Positions 20,321 to 31,974 of a stretch of DNA of 64,000 bases are shown here, in pieces. The position numbers and the translations under genes are program-made. Within the stretch, counting starts at the first letter, position 1. Every line of letters begins with the position of its first letter. Source of the DNA: Amblyomma americanum (lineage: Eukaryota; Arthropoda; Arachnida; Ixodida; Ixodidae). The stretch covers positions 550,851,531-550,915,530 of the forward strand of contig NC_135497.1 of NCBI RefSeq assembly GCF_052857255.1, in the 5' to 3' direction. Below the pieces are notes generated by a model, which saw only the letters and a program-made list of their open reading frames with translations, was not told where the DNA came from and did not search any database.

Positions 20321-22813
20321 GGTTGTCCCAGATAACTTAAGCCAATATTTTAAAAATGAAAAGTACTTCGGACGCGAATGTACCGAATGCATAATGTTGG
20401 CACTAGCCTAGAGTTACTCAGGCTATTTTTAATTTTTCCCTTAACTAACTGATTAGTTATGTTTAATTCATCCTCTTTAAGCCCGCGAAATATGAAAAAA
20501 AATACCATGTGTCAGGGCGCTTGCGCTCAGTTATTGTGCTGCTGTCAAGCGTGCGATGGATGAACAGGTCGGCTTCAGCGAGGCTGGCTCGCGATAGGTC
20601 GTCATGCCTGATCTAGGTATCTGGGTATGCGGCTCTTATCGCATGACGCCACAAATGCATGATGCTGGCCGCGCGTTGCCAAAGCGGTAAAGCGTCTAAC
20701 TCTACGAAAGAGAACAAACATCATAGCTTTAATTTTTAGTAGTATCAAATGGAAAAGAGCTGGAAGCCTGCGGATGGAGTGCAATGGAATTGGCGGGGGG
20801 TGGGAGGGAGGGGGGTGGTGGCGGCTATAGGGCCGCAATGATTTTTGAGCGACCATCAATACAAAAAGCGCCCCTTCATTAAAATGTGCTTTCGGTCAGG
20901 TAACCGTCTGCTGCAATCCAGATTTGGCATTTCATAGGCACAGTTCCGTGGCGTTCTTGATCATGGTGTCAGGCGTGGAGTTGCAGACCTGTCTTATTTT
21001 TTTTTTCTTGGGCTGTCTGGTGTTGAGGTTGGTGTCCAATATGCTTCATCGTCGACGTAGGCCCCGAGGAAGAGATTGAGCGGAGTTAAATCTGCCGACC
21101 GTGCCGGCCAAGTAATCGACCTATGCCGTCCAATTAAATACGGTGGGGAGACTTCATCCAGCCATTTGCAAGCTTCGCTGCTGTCGTGCGCAGGAGCACC
21201 ATCATGCTGATAACAAATATCCTTTGTCCTAGCCAATGGAACTTCGCAAAGGAAATCCTCGCCTGCCTCATCAAGTAGAGTTGACATATCTTTCGCCTGT
21301 CAGCGTGTTATAAAAAAACACGAGGTCAATGATAGTGCCACTGCCGATTCCACAACACACATTGACCGACCACTGATATTAGTGACGTGTCTTCAAAACC
21401 CAGTGAGGGTTTTCGTCGCTCCAATAATGAGCGCTGTCGATGGTCACATGAGCATTACGTGAGAGAGTAGCTTCATCAGCCCGCAGTATTTTGTGGACAA
21501 TGATTAGAATCCAGTTTGCAAAGTCGTTTCAATTTTGAAAATCGCGGGGCTCCAACATCTGGTGCAGCTCCACGTGGTACGGTTTGAGTTCTCGCTTCTT
21601 CAGTATTCTCCACGCTGAAGACTTTCACACATCAGGGCCAACACCCACACTACGAACACTTGCATGCGAGTCTGAAGAGAATTTTCATAGAATATGTCTC
21701 TACGTCCTCGCCAAGGATCCAAGATTTACGTTGTTCCTTCGTAGAAGTTCCGGTCTCTCTCAGCGCCCCGCATGCTCCCACAATCGTGATTGAGCTCGGA
21801 CGCGTACCTGGATGCCGGCGTCGAAATAGTTTAACTTTCCGCCTTCTATGTCCACTTGACGCACCTTGAGCAACGCATTACGTACAACTCTGCTCACGGT
21901 ACGCAAGTGTGAAGCGAGGTGCGGCCACCCGATACTGCGACCACGAAGCCAAATGCACGTGCGAGGTGTGGGATCAAAACAGAACGTATGGCAGAAAGTA
22001 AGTGTGAAAAGGAGAGCGGCCGGGGCCAGTGCGAATAGAGTCATCGTGTGAAGAAGACTGGCATAAACTTCATTGAATATAGGCATGTTTTTTTTAACAT
22101 TACTCAATTTTGTCCCCGTGCGATTTATCCGCTGTTATTCGAGCCATAAGGTAAAGTTGTAGTATATTCGTTCATTTCGAGAACTACTACAACAAAATTT
22201 GTTTAAAAGGCAAAATATTAGGAGCAGTCATCGCCTTCCATTGTTCTCACGCGCTTCGCCCTTTCCTTCTTTAAAGCAGAGTCAAAATGCTGTTTTCTTC
22301 CTTTTTTTCGTACCCTTGGACGCCGGATCGCTTTGGCAACGCTCGGCCAGCAGCCGGCGTGATGCGATAAGAGCCGCATGCCCAAATAAGTACATCAGGC
22401 ATAACGACCTATCGCGGGCCACAGTCTGGCTGCAGCCGACCTTGTTCATGTCTCGCACGCTTCAGAGCAGCACAATAACCGAGAGCAAGCGCCTTGTCAC
22501 GTGGATGTTTTTTTCGTATTTCGCGGGCTTTCTTTGGAACGCGGGAAAAAGGGCCACATGAGATATATCATGCAGGAAACAATTTTTTGAGGGGTTTTTG
22601 AAGGTTCTCTACAACCTTGGCAATCACACTTGGGGTCTGCAGCCAATGCTTAAAAAGTTAATGAATTAAACATAACTAATCCGTTAGTTAAGGAGAAAAT
22701 AAAATATAGCCTAGGTAACTATAGGCTAGTGCCAACATTATGCATTAGGTTCAACTCGCGTCCGAAGTTCCCTTCTTTTTTAAAACCTTGGCTCAAATTA
22801 TGTGGGATAACGT
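20321..22813. mobile_element. IS630/mariner-type transposon with very long inverted repeats
   Basis: The left arm (20321-20646) and right arm (about 22359-22813) are reverse complements with divergence. Shared tracts include GCATAATGTTGGCACTAGCC, AACTAACTGATTAGTTATGT-like, and GCGGCTCTTATCGCATGACG-like sequence. The ends read GGTTGTCCCA and TGGGATAACG, and TA dinucleotides flank both sides at expected positions. The right arm has about 130 bp not matched on the left. A decayed transposase lies between on the minus strand. Confidence 0.8.
20990..22000 (-). pseudogene. Mariner-superfamily transposase remnant
   Basis: Pieces in several frames give, in order: a helix-turn-helix-like ASHLRTVSRVVRNALL; a linker with LRADEATL (first catalytic Asp, near 21475); DENPHWVL and WSVNVCCGI; then an open segment 21287-20994. 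That segment has CYQHDGAPAHDSSEA (second Asp, near 21205) and ITWPARSADLTPLNLF (third Asp, near 21090). Thirty-six residues separate the second and third Asp, counted in the open segment. All three acidic residues remain, but frame breaks and stops (for example after KTRH near 21385) inactivate the gene. The group is the one often annotated in arthropods as DDE superfamily endonuclease. Confidence 0.75.
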
Positions 22814-22814
22814 G

Positions 22815-23224
22815 TATAAAACCTTCGAGCGCTGCCGTATTTAGTAAAAATTCTGGATAACACGTAGCGTTCTGTGCACCGAAGAACACGTGTACTAATG
22901 TCGCCAGTCTTGAAGGCAAAGGAAAAATAATTTTTGCACAAGATGTCGCACACGCACTGCTCCCGAGTGAAAAGAATGTCTAATGTGTGCATAGTATTTA
23001 AGAAATTTTCTTCGTGATATAGGGTGACGTAAGTAAGGTTACAGCATATTTTATGACTGATGCAATTTTGCACACTTAGCTTGCATGCAAAGCAAACCCG
23101 TAAATTGTGATACCGGTTTTTATGACAGGTTAGCCCAATGATTTGTGCACCACTGTTCTTACTGACTGATCACATTAAGATCACTGTGTATACAAATCTG
23201 CGCAAAGAGCTCTTAAGCGTTCTA
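22815..23224. other. Unassigned spacer
   Basis: A-rich and T-rich sequence with no supported feature. Confidence 0.3.
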
Positions 23225-23640
23225 CTATTTCATTTTTTTTTCACCCCAGGATAAGGTATCGTGGAATGTAAAACCAAGATATTTCACTGTTTTTTCTTAT
23301 TGCAACGGGCGGCAAACGCAGCGTTGGCATCTATTGCCGTACAGATAAATGGATTTGTTCAGAATTAGGTTTTTGTGTAGGCAATATAAACCGAGTAGCT
23401 TTGTGATTGATTTGTTTTCAAATAATCTATATGGATTAAACCAGTCTAAAAGGAGAGCTATATCTCGTTGAATAATATGAGCTGCTTCATCATGCCTTCA
23501 ACCGGGGAGAGCAAGGGCTGTATCGTCCGCATACAAATAAGTTTCTCATTTCAGTGGCAGATATCTCAGCTCGCTTACATGAATATTGCCGCCAGGTGTC
23601 CCCATGCTGCGCCTTGAGGACAAAGAAGTGAGAGACGCGT
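23225..23640 (-). pseudogene. LINE reverse transcriptase fragment
   Basis: Minus-strand translation in alternating frames shows a Gly-rich stretch, then a YADDTALA-like active-site segment reconstructed over a frame break near 23530. DWFNPYRLFENKSITK and VKYLGFTFHD follow. That order (active site, helix, KYLG box) is typical of Jockey/CR1-type LINE RTs. Several stops are present. Confidence 0.55.
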
Positions 23641-23689
23641 TTGCTCTTGAAGCTGGGACGCTGCTTCACTGCTTGCGGCCTGTGCCTAG

Positions 23690-25435
23690 CCCTTTTGGTT
23701 CCGCAACCTATTTGTGACAATTTGTGGTGGATTGCGCTGAGTAAATCGCCCTAGAATATATCTCACACCCTTCCTAACACCGAGGACCCCAGACCTCTCC
23801 CTGTCGACACGCCATTGCACCGGGTCAGTAGCCGAAATCTTGGACAGCTGCCTGAGCATGGGTAATTGAAGACTACCTCAGCGCCTGGTCGACTGCCTCC
23901 TGTGCTCAGGCCAATCGACTCTACCTCCGCGCCTACCCCTAACCCAGTCGTGCAAGGCGCCGCATACTACGCCCTCCAGAAACCACGGCTACCAAAGTCG
24001 TTTCATGGTACTCAGCTGTAGGACGTGGAAGATTGGCTCCTCCAGTTTGAAAATGTCGCCGCATCTAAACAATGGGATGACACCGCCAAGCTGAGGAACG
24101 TTTTCTTCAGCTTAGAGGACGGTGCTCGTACGTGGTACGAAAACAGAGAGGTCACTCTATCATCATGACCCGAGTTCCGAAGTCAACTGCTCGCCGCGTA
24201 CGTCAGCCCTGGTCGCCGGGAGCGAGCTGAACGCGCCATGCAGTCCCGCGTGCAAATGCCCAACGAAATGGTTGCCATGTACGTCGAAGACATGACACGG
24301 CCCTTCTGACGGGCTGACCCAGCCATGTTGGAAGCCAAAAAGCTGCGCCACCTGATGCGCGGTCTTAAGAAACAGCTTTCGTCGGCATCGTGCGCAGCCC
24401 CCAAGCACTGTTGCCGAGATTCTAGCGGAGGCTGTCATGATGGAGCAGGTCCTCCGGCAGCGTTCCACTGCGTACGACCGGCCAGTCCTTGCAGCTTCTG
24501 TTACGGAGTCCCTCCCGGCTTTCAACAGCAATACGGACTTTACCCGCGACATGACACGCGCTGTCGTCCGTGACGAGCTAGAGGAGTTGTGCGGTACATC
24601 GAAGCCAGCAGCCAGCTCCATTATGCGCGTTATCCACGAAGAGGTGCAGCAAACTAACAGGCCTCCGTTACTACGCGGCGAACCACAGCCAATCGAGACA
24701 GACTACTGCCGCTCGACATACGCTGAAGCTCTGCGACGCCCTGCCCCAAATCCTGCGGCCGTTTTTCCAACCCCGCAAGACGTCCTGCTACCGTCCGTGC
24801 AGCCAGTGCAGCACCGCATCCCGAGTGATCGACAAGCCCTGCGTAGAGCGGACGTCTGGCGTGGCCCTGACCGCCGGCGTTTGTGCTTCCACCGTTGGGA
24901 GCCCGGTCACCTGTTCCGCCGGTGCCCATATCGAGAGCTTGGCCTGCAGGGTTTTTTTCGCTGAGGCGCCAAGGCCATGGTTTCGCCAACGGCCCATGAG
25001 ATTGAAGTTTACGTGACCCAGCAACCTCTGTGATCCATGACGCGCCATCAGTCCTGATCACCGTCACCTCGCCAATCATCGTTTTCACCGAATCCGCAGA
25101 ACTCCTCGCGAGCGACGGGGGACCGCTCGCCCAGACCTCGCTGGGAAAACTGAGGACAGCGGCCTCCGGGGGCGTGGTCGCTCGATATCAACGCTGTAAA
25201 GACCCCCTGACGACGCCGACTTCCGATGATAGAGCTTTGACGACGTCGACGACAGCAGCTGAACTAGAGGACCGCTTCTCACTCGACATACCCGTGCTTC
25301 TCGACTGTCACAGCATTGGCGCTTTGGTGGACACAGGAGCGGAGTTCTCAATTATGAGTGGCAAATTGGCAGCGATTCTAAAGGAAGTTACAACTCCTTG
25401 CTCTGGAGTGCAGATACGGACGGCGGGGGGCCGTT
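23690..25435 (+). pseudogene. Ty3/gypsy gag and protease (CsRn1-like)
   Basis: A primer-binding-site-like TGTGGTGGATTGCGCTG near 23725 is followed by decayed Gag. The capsid-like part (DVEDWLLQFENVAASKQWDD, then AKLRNVFFSLEDGARTWYE) lies at 24030-24150. A longer open segment (24437-24964) ends in a zinc-knuckle-like CFHRWEPGHLFRRC, with one expected Cys absent. The protease at 25266-25430 has ALVDTGAEFSIMSG with the active-site DTGA intact. Premature stops occur at several places (near 24167 and 24310). Coding breaks off at 25435, where sequence in opposite orientation begins. Confidence 0.75.
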
Positions 25436-25735
25436 TCAGCGCATGATGAATACTGTCCTGAAACTTCGCCGGCGCAGAGCAAAGACCGAAGGGCAACGCC
25501 CTAAATTCATATAGGCCGTCGGATGTGAAGAAGGCAGTTTTTTTGCGGTCACGTTCGTCAACCTCAATCTGCACTATCTGCTCTTTAGGTCAATTGACGA
25601 AAAATACTTGGCGCGGCGCAGTCTGCCGAGTGAGTCGACGATGCGGGGCAGCGGGTAGACGTCCTTTTTCGTTATGGCGATCAACTTACGGTAATCACGA
25701 AAAAAAAGCGCATGATGAATACTGTCCTTCCCCGC
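25434..25735 (-). pseudogene. Inverted gypsy RT fragment with snap-back junction
   Basis: The minus strand from 25700 reads AITKKDVYPLPRIVDSLGRL and AKYFSSIDLK. After a stop or frame change it continues QIEVDERDRKKTAFFTSDGL and YEFRALPFGLCSAPAKFQ. These are RT palm motifs that should follow the protease in plus orientation but are inverted. At the junction GTTTCAG (25434-25440) and CTGAAAC (25459-25465 region) flank CGCATGATGAATACTGTC. The same GCGCATGATGAATACTGTCC recurs near 25709. The structure suggests template switching or inversion during cDNA synthesis. Confidence 0.7.
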
Positions 25736-26310
25736 ACGGGGGCGTCTGCAGCTTGCAGGCGTTGGTGAGTGGCGACATCCCCGTAAGGGGATGATGGTGA
25801 ATAGTGCATCACCACGGATCCGAGCACCCGCGCCTAGCCGTGCGTGGCATTGCCGTGTCCGGATAAAAGGGGATCCTGCTGGTTGAGCCGATGCCGAGCG
25901 TTTGGACCTTTAAGGGCCCTTGGCGGAGGCAACACATCACTTTGGCCCTAGCTTCCTGTAGACGGCACCTCCGGCCGGACCCGACCGGGGGAAATCGGCA
26001 GTCGCCTTTTCCTATCCTCCCCTCCATCTTTCACTTTCCTATCTCTGTCTCAACTCTCCTATATCCCACTCACTTCTTGGTTTTTCCTTTTCTCCCGGCG
26101 GCGAGGGTTAACCTTGTGTGACCAACTACCCTGAGTTGCGTCATATCTGGTTATATATAGTTGAGGTGTACAGCTGGCATGGGCTGGACTTGCATTCAAG
26201 TTCCTGTCCCGTCCCCTTGTTGGACTCCGTGGTGGGTGGTTGGCACGATGACCGAATAGCTGCTTTTTTTTTATGTGTCCCCCCTTTTCAAAACGAGATC
26301 GCTCTCTCAA
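25736..26310 (+). other. 5' untranslated region of the long I-like LINE
   Basis: A GC-rich tract starts at CCCCGCACGGGGGCGTCTGC with internal small inverted pairs (ACATCCCCGTAAGGGGATG). It precedes the LINE's ORF1 with no gene of its own. Position and composition fit the internal-promoter 5' UTR of non-LTR elements; the exact 5' end is uncertain. Confidence 0.5.
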
Positions 26311-26316
26311 TAGAGG

Positions 26317-27370
26317 GCGGAACGAAGCAGCAGATTTTCTTGTCAAAAAGAAACCGACGTTCACCAAGTTCCATGTAATCCACAGTCAAAGCGATGAAAA
26401 ACAAGCAAGAATAATTTCACCATTCCTTGTGTTTAATTGTTTAACCGATACCTTGGGCCCTGGCTTCAAGGTCTCAAAAATGGCCAGAGGACACTTTCTC
26501 CTTGAACTGCGCGAGTGCATCCCGTGCTCGAGACTCTCAAACATTGCTGCTATAGGGGACATCCCGGTTTTCATAACAGCACATCAATCACTGAACACTG
26601 TCCGTGGCGTCATGTCTTAAAATGAGTTCATACACCTAACTGAAAAAGAAATGCTGGAAGGCTTGTCCGATCAAAATGTCACAAATGTATACAGAATCAA
26701 AGTACGGAAAGACAAAAAGAAATAGATACAAAACACTTGGTTCTAACATTCAACTCAAGTACACTACCTGAAACCAAAGAAGTAGGATACCTAAAAATAA
26801 ATTCAGGCACTATATTCCGAACCCACGAAGATACTTAAATTGTCAAAGGTTTGGCCACGGCTAAAAGAGCTGCCGCGACAGCAAAACTTGCGCAAAATGT
26901 GCTTCGAAGGATCACGTTACTGAGGAATGTGACGCTGCCCTACGCTGCGCAAACAGTGAAGGAGACCGTGCTACCCACTCCAGGCCGTGTCCGTCCTGGA
27001 AAAAGGAAAAGGAGATAATCACCATTAAGACCAAAGAAAACACTTTATTTCGAGAACCGAGAAGGCGATATGCCCTCACCAACCAATTTTCCTTCACAGC
27101 AAAATCCAGCTTCGCTGATGTGGTGCGCAGGGGCCTAGCATCACACAGCACTCTCGCACCTGCCGAGGCGGCTTCTACCAAGCCGATGGTAGGGCCATCC
27201 ACGCCCCAGGCAGGGACAGCGAAGGCTGCTCTGTCACTACAAAAGCAGGGAGCGCCGGTCCATGGGTCGGCATCCCACGCGATTTCCCCCGTCGGGGGAG
27301 GTCTGAAACGCAAACACCCGTGGCGACACCGCGGTCCTCCAGTACCTCTCGTGAGGTGATGGACACAACT
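26317..27370 (+). pseudogene. ORF1 (Gag-like) of the I-like LINE
   Basis: The translation starts with FLVKKKPTFTKFHVIHSQSD, then GFKVSKMARGHFLLELREC and FITAHQSLNTVRGVMS. Further downstream are zinc-knuckle remnants (NCQRFGHG, then KTCAKCASKDHVTEEC and LRCANSEGDRATHSRPC) and a Pro/Ser-rich tail ending near 27358. The segments are in different frames with stops between them. Such CCHC proteins bind the LINE RNA. The organisation (RRM-like region, then knuckles) matches I/Jockey-group ORF1. Confidence 0.7.
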
Positions 27371-27498
27371 CCTCCCTCGCTCCCACCGCAGCGGCGGCAA
27401 AGCTCTCTTGAGCCCAAAAAAGGGATAAAGTCCCTATAAGTGGTACAAAAAACCGATAAACCTAGTTTCTAAAACCTATCCTTAACTAGTCTACAATC

Positions 27499-28440
27499 AT
27501 GGCTCTTCGAGTTCACTGGAACTGTCGTGGACTCTTAAACAACTACACTGACGTAACAGATATTTTAAATTCATTCTCCTTGGTGGCACTGTGTCTCCAG
27601 GAGACTAACCTAGGACCACAAAAAAAAACATTCTTAAAAAGTATCAAGTCTTTCGATGTGACCGAGAGACCTCAAGCAGGCTCTCTGGAGGCGCTGCTAT
27701 AGTTGTCCAGGGTGGTATTGCTACTTGAAAAATTGACCTAAAAACCTCATATGAGGCAGTTTCTGTTACTGTCCTCGATTTTAGGACAATAACAATATGT
27801 TCCATATAAACTGAACCTCACCTAACAGTCACACTTCACGATTTATAGTCTTGTAATACAACTTCCGGATCTATGTCTTTTAGTTGGAGATTTCAATGCT
27901 CACTCCACTTTTTGAGGAAGCGAACAAACGGATGTCAGAGGCCGTATTTTAGAAGATTTTGTCCTCTGCAAAAATTTCTGCCTCTTGAACACAGGAAACA
28001 GACTTGTTGTTCTCCAAGAAGTGGGAAAATGAGCTGACTAGATTTATCTTTTCAGTTAGTTTATGGGGGTTTAACGTCCCAAAGCGACTAATGCTATTAG
28101 TGACGCCGTAATGAAGGGCTCCCGGAATTTCAACAGCCTGGGGTTTTTTAACGTGCACTGACATCGCACGGTACACGGGCCTCTAGAATATCGCCTCCAT
28201 CGAAATTCGACCGCCGTGGCCGGGATCGAACCCGCGTCTTAGATTTATCTTTTTGTTCACCAAATGTTTTTGCCGATTTTAAATGGGATGTTCTTGACAA
28301 CCTGTTTGGGAGCGATCACCTTCTTGCCATAATAAGCCTGTCATCTTCACCAACAGTCATCCCGACAAAAACACGCCGTTGGAAGTTACATTTAGCTAAC
28401 TGGGAATTGCTTAGAGAACAGGCCAGTTTAGATAATATTC
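27499..28440 (+). pseudogene. APE-type endonuclease domain of the I-like LINE ORF2
   Basis: ORF2 begins at ATG 27499 with MALRVHWNCRGLLNNYTD and LVALCLQETNLGP, giving the catalytic Asn and Glu. Later segments read LLVGDFNAHSTF (then a stop where Trp is expected), GRILEDFVLCKNFCLLNTGN, and LFGSDHLLAIISL (the Ser-Asp-His box). A SINE splits the domain at 28040-28253. The endonuclease normally nicks target DNA to prime reverse transcription. Several stops show decay. Confidence 0.8.
28054..28239 (-). mobile_element. 5'-truncated Ruka-like SINE inside the LINE endonuclease
   Basis: The 14-bp target duplication TAGATTTATCTTTT is exact at 28039-28052 and 28240-28253. The element contains the 3' end, the body, and box B (GGGATCGAACCCGCG reading on the plus strand), but stops before box A, so it is 5' truncated. 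Insertion interrupts the DLSFCSPNVF coding stretch of the host LINE. Confidence 0.92.
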
Positions 28441-28450
28441 AGAAGAGCAA

Positions 28451-28950
28451 GGTTCCGGGCTAGTTGGTAATGCATTTAAGGGAAGAAACAGCGCAATGAA
28501 ACACGGACACACGAAGAACGGACACACACGAGCGCTGACTCACAACTGAAATTTATTTTGAAGACAAGATGCTTAAATAGGAGACATGCGAGGGTGCTTA
28601 ACAGGGCTGCTGCAGCGATAACCGCCAATCAGTGTGGTCGCGTCACAAAATTTCAAAAACAGCAACGAATGAAGTAAGTGATAAAAAGCGGTGTAAAGGG
28701 CCGCAAAAAGGTGGTCAGGTGACAGTAACAATAACAAGACTAATAACCAAGACCAAGGCAATAACAATTTTTGAAATTTTGTGACGCGACCACACTGATT
28801 GGCGGTTATCGCTGCAGCAGCCCTGTTAAGCACCCTCGCATGTCTCCTATTTAAGCATCTTTTCTTCAAAATAAATTTCAGTTGTGAGTCAGCGCTCGTG
28901 TGTGTCCGTTCTTCGTGTGTCCGTGTTTCTTTGCGCTGTTTCTTCCCTTA
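28451..28950. mobile_element. Penelope-like terminal pair nested in the LINE
   Basis: Arms 28477-28655 and 28772-28950 are near-perfect reverse complements around about 115 bp. Each includes ACACGGACACACGAAGAACG, CAACTGAAATTTATTTTGAA and AGGGTGCTTAACAGGGCTGC. The left end has GGGCTAGTTGGTA, identical to the left end of the GIY-YIG-bearing element at 9741. TTAGATAATATT (28428-28439) and TTAGAGAATATT (28948-28959) look like a 12-bp target duplication with one change. No coding region. It is probably a PLE reduced to its opposed terminal sequences. Confidence 0.7.
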
Positions 28951-28952
28951 GA

Positions 28953-30578
28953 GAATATTGCTTTAGAAAATCTCAGCATAGACGAAATAAATGACGCAGT
29001 CACATCATGCATCCTAACTGCCGCACACTTATCAATCCCAAAATCATCAGGAGTGGTCCGTCCCGTCAGAACCGCAAAGTTTGTTACACACGTGAAAGCA
29101 AGGAAGCAAAAAAAGGACCAAATAAAGCGTGGAGAGTCTTTCGCAGATACCCAACACACGAGAACTTTATCCATTTCAAAAAAGCCTGAGAACAAGCACA
29201 GCATATTCGCCGCAATGCCGGAAAAACATCTCTGAGAGCTCATGTGTCTTCTTTAAATAGTTCAACCCCATCGAAGAAAATGTGGGAGCAAGTTCGAAAA
29301 TTAAATGGTAGCTAATCACCCTTCACAGTTCCTTTTTTGACAACACCCGGTACACAAACAAAATATATGAGAACAGGCAGACATATTTGGGGAGCACTTT
29401 GCTGCAGTTTCAAGTTCATCACACTATAGACAGTCATTTTTGAAATACAAAAACACGGCCGAAAAACCGGCTCCCAACAAGTGTGAGGGCAAAATGAAAA
29501 ATACAATTTTTTAATTACCCTCTAAGAAATAAAGTACTGTATCCGGCAAAAAAACTGCTCCTTGACACGACCAGATACACTACGGAATGCTTGCCCATCT
29601 TTCGCAGCCTACCATAGAGGCGCTCTTGAATTTTTTAACAAACTATTCACAGAAGGAAAAATACCTAAGGAGTGGAAGAAAGCCATCATAGTGCCACTCC
29701 TGAAACCAGGGAACCCACCAACTTCCCCAAACAGCTATAGGCCGATAGCCCTTACAAGCTATCTCGCGAGATCTTTTGAGCGTCCTTAATATAAGAAAAA
29801 TATTTGTCCTTTAATCCCGCGAACTTCTTGATGTCCATCAATGCGGTTATAAGAAGGGATGCTCAATGACGGACCATTTAGTTCGCCTCGAAAACACAAT
29901 ATGAGAAGCTTTTATGCACAAACAGCATCGTCTTGCCATTTTCTTCGATATGGAGAAGGCGTATGATACAACCTGAAGGTTCGGTATTCTCCGCGACCTA
30001 ACGAACCTTGGTATCTGCGGCAAGATGTTGAACTGCCTAATTGACTTCCTTTCCGACCACTCATTTCCAGTACGCCTGAGATCAACCCTTTCCAGGAACT
30101 TCATTCAAGAGAACGGGGTTCCTCAGGGGTGTATTTTAAGCACAACACTGTTTATTGTAAAGATGAATTCCATGAGAAAAATAATCCCAAAGTCTATGAT
30201 GTACTCAGTCTATGTCGACGACCTTCAATAGCTTGTAGATCATTCAATGTAGCAACATGGGAGAGACTAACGCAGCTAACAATAAGCAAACTAGGTACAT
30301 GGGCAGACAGAAATGGATTCGAGTTCTTCACACAAAAAATGAATTGGCATGCTGTTCTCACTAAAACGAGGTCCATAATCCAACCACAGCTTACATCTAA
30401 ACAAAATAGAACTCCCTATAAAAACGAAGGAAAATTTCTGGCCATTATTTTTGACAAAAAGCTGACATTCCTACCACATAGTAATGCTCTAAAAAAGAAA
30501 GCCTTCCAGTCCTTGAACATACTTAAAGTACTTTCCCGGAAACACTGGGATTCTGATAGGATGTCCCTTTTACAAATG
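28953..30578 (+). pseudogene. Reverse transcriptase domain of the I-like LINE ORF2
   Basis: After a linker (ENIALENLSIDEINDAVTSC), RT motifs follow: FFNKLFTEGKIPKEWKKAII, SYRPIALTSYLARSFE, a FDMEKAYDTT segment (first catalytic Asp) near 29950, NGVPQGCILSTTLF near 30115, and YSVYVDDLQ near 30210 (the YVDD box). Next are LGTWADRNGFEF and KFLAIIFDKKLTFLPH. Stops and frameshifts separate several segments. The coding ends at SDRMSLLQ, where the gypsy LTR begins a few bases later. It resumes at 33003. Confidence 0.8.
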
Positions 30579-30584
30579 CCACAC

Positions 30585-30741
30585 TGTTCACATTCTGCGA
30601 GCGCCGCCATGCGGCCGAGCGGCATGGCTGGGCTCGTGTGGAAGCGAAGAAGACGACGTTCCGGTTCGGACGCGCGCTGCTAGTCTTCTTGGCTTCAGAT
30701 TAAAAGCCCCCTTTTGTGTCGCGCTACGTATGTCGGCGACA
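30585..30741 (+). repeat. 5' LTR of the nested gypsy element
   Basis: Starts TGTTCAC and ends GCGACA. The AGATTAAAAGC tract near 30699 could provide a TATA-like or polyadenylation signal. No 3' partner was found within the window. Confidence 0.65.
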
Positions 30742-30768
30742 TTTTGGTGGAGATGCTGGGATTTTCCC

Positions 30769-31745
30769 ATGAACGCTGACCCCGAGCACCATTCTGACGA
30801 TCATCAGCGCCGCTTGGACACAACACCCGTCCACAAAGCGAGCCGCCGCCTGCGAGGCCTGCAACCTGTGTGTCAGCCACTGACGAGGTCGGTGCGTACT
30901 AGGACGTCTACTACTGGCAGTCAGACGGGTCAGCTTTCCGGCACTATCCCACCGGTTGTTGTCCTCACACCTCGCTCGCCTCCAACCTTCCACGGTGGTC
31001 GGTGCGAGGATGTCGAGGACTGGCTGTCCGGCTTTGACCGTGTGGCCACTTTTAACAAGTGGGACGACGCCCGAAAACTACGAAACATGTATTTCGCGTT
31101 CCAAGACTCGGCGAAGACCTGGTTCGAGATCCATGAGGCACCCTATACCAGCTGGAAAGCGTTCCGCCGTGAGTTGCTCGCTACCTTCAGCACCAACGCA
31201 CGCAAGGAAAACGCCGAAATCGCCCTTCGCTCCAGGTCACAGCAGTCGAACGAACGCGTGACCATGTTTATCGAAGATATGGCGCGTCTCTTCAGTCGGG
31301 CTAACCCTGCATGCCCGAGGCTACGAAGGTGCGCCACCTCATGCGTGGTGTGAAGGAGCAGCTCTTCGCTGGCCTCATACGCGACCCTCCAAGAACCGTC
31401 GTTGACTTCGTCAAAGAAGCCACGGCCATGAACGCAGTGCGCAGTACGGTCGTCTGGGCAGTGTTGCGGCCAAAATCTATTGTGCGTCACTGCCAGTCGC
31501 CGGAGACGAGGCGCTTCGAGAGCTTGTGCGGAGTGTGGTTCGGGAAGAACTGCGCAACCTCCGCTTAGATGCTCCACCTGCCAGTGTCGCAGCTGTAGGT
31601 GATGACGGACGTGCGGCGCACACCCAACTACCGGCAACTATGCTACCACTGCGGGGACCCTGGTCATGTCCTCCGCAACTGCCCATACCGGCGGATGTAA
31701 TTAAGAGGATTTCCACCGACCGCACCTCGACCACGCTATGGTGAG
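30769..31745 (+). pseudogene. Gag of the nested gypsy element
   Basis: The probable start is MNADPEHHSDDHQRR, after the primer-binding site. The capsid-like region has PPTFHGGRCEDVEDWLSGFD, KWDDARKLRNMYFAFQDSAK and NERVTMFIEDMARLFSRAN. A frameshift near 31310 moves coding to another frame (VRHLMRGVKEQLFAGLIRDP). A second shift precedes a complete zinc knuckle CYHCGDPGHVLRNC at about 31638-31680. The order equals that of the copies at 23690 and 40400-41650, which belong to the same clade. Confidence 0.75.
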
Positions 31746-31974
31746 AGACCGCGAGACATTGAGCAGTACCTGGCCGATCATGTGCTGTCCTCACCGCCTC
31801 CACGACGTCAGTCTAGGTCGCCGTCTCCAAGACGGGTTCCCAGTCACGCATCATTCGCTGGCCAATTAAGACGCACGTCCTCCCGCCGGGAAAACTGAAG
31901 ACTGCGGCCTCCGGGGGTAGGACCGCCGCTGCCGCAGAGAGTGAACAGCCTCCATCCGACGGTTGTATGCGACG

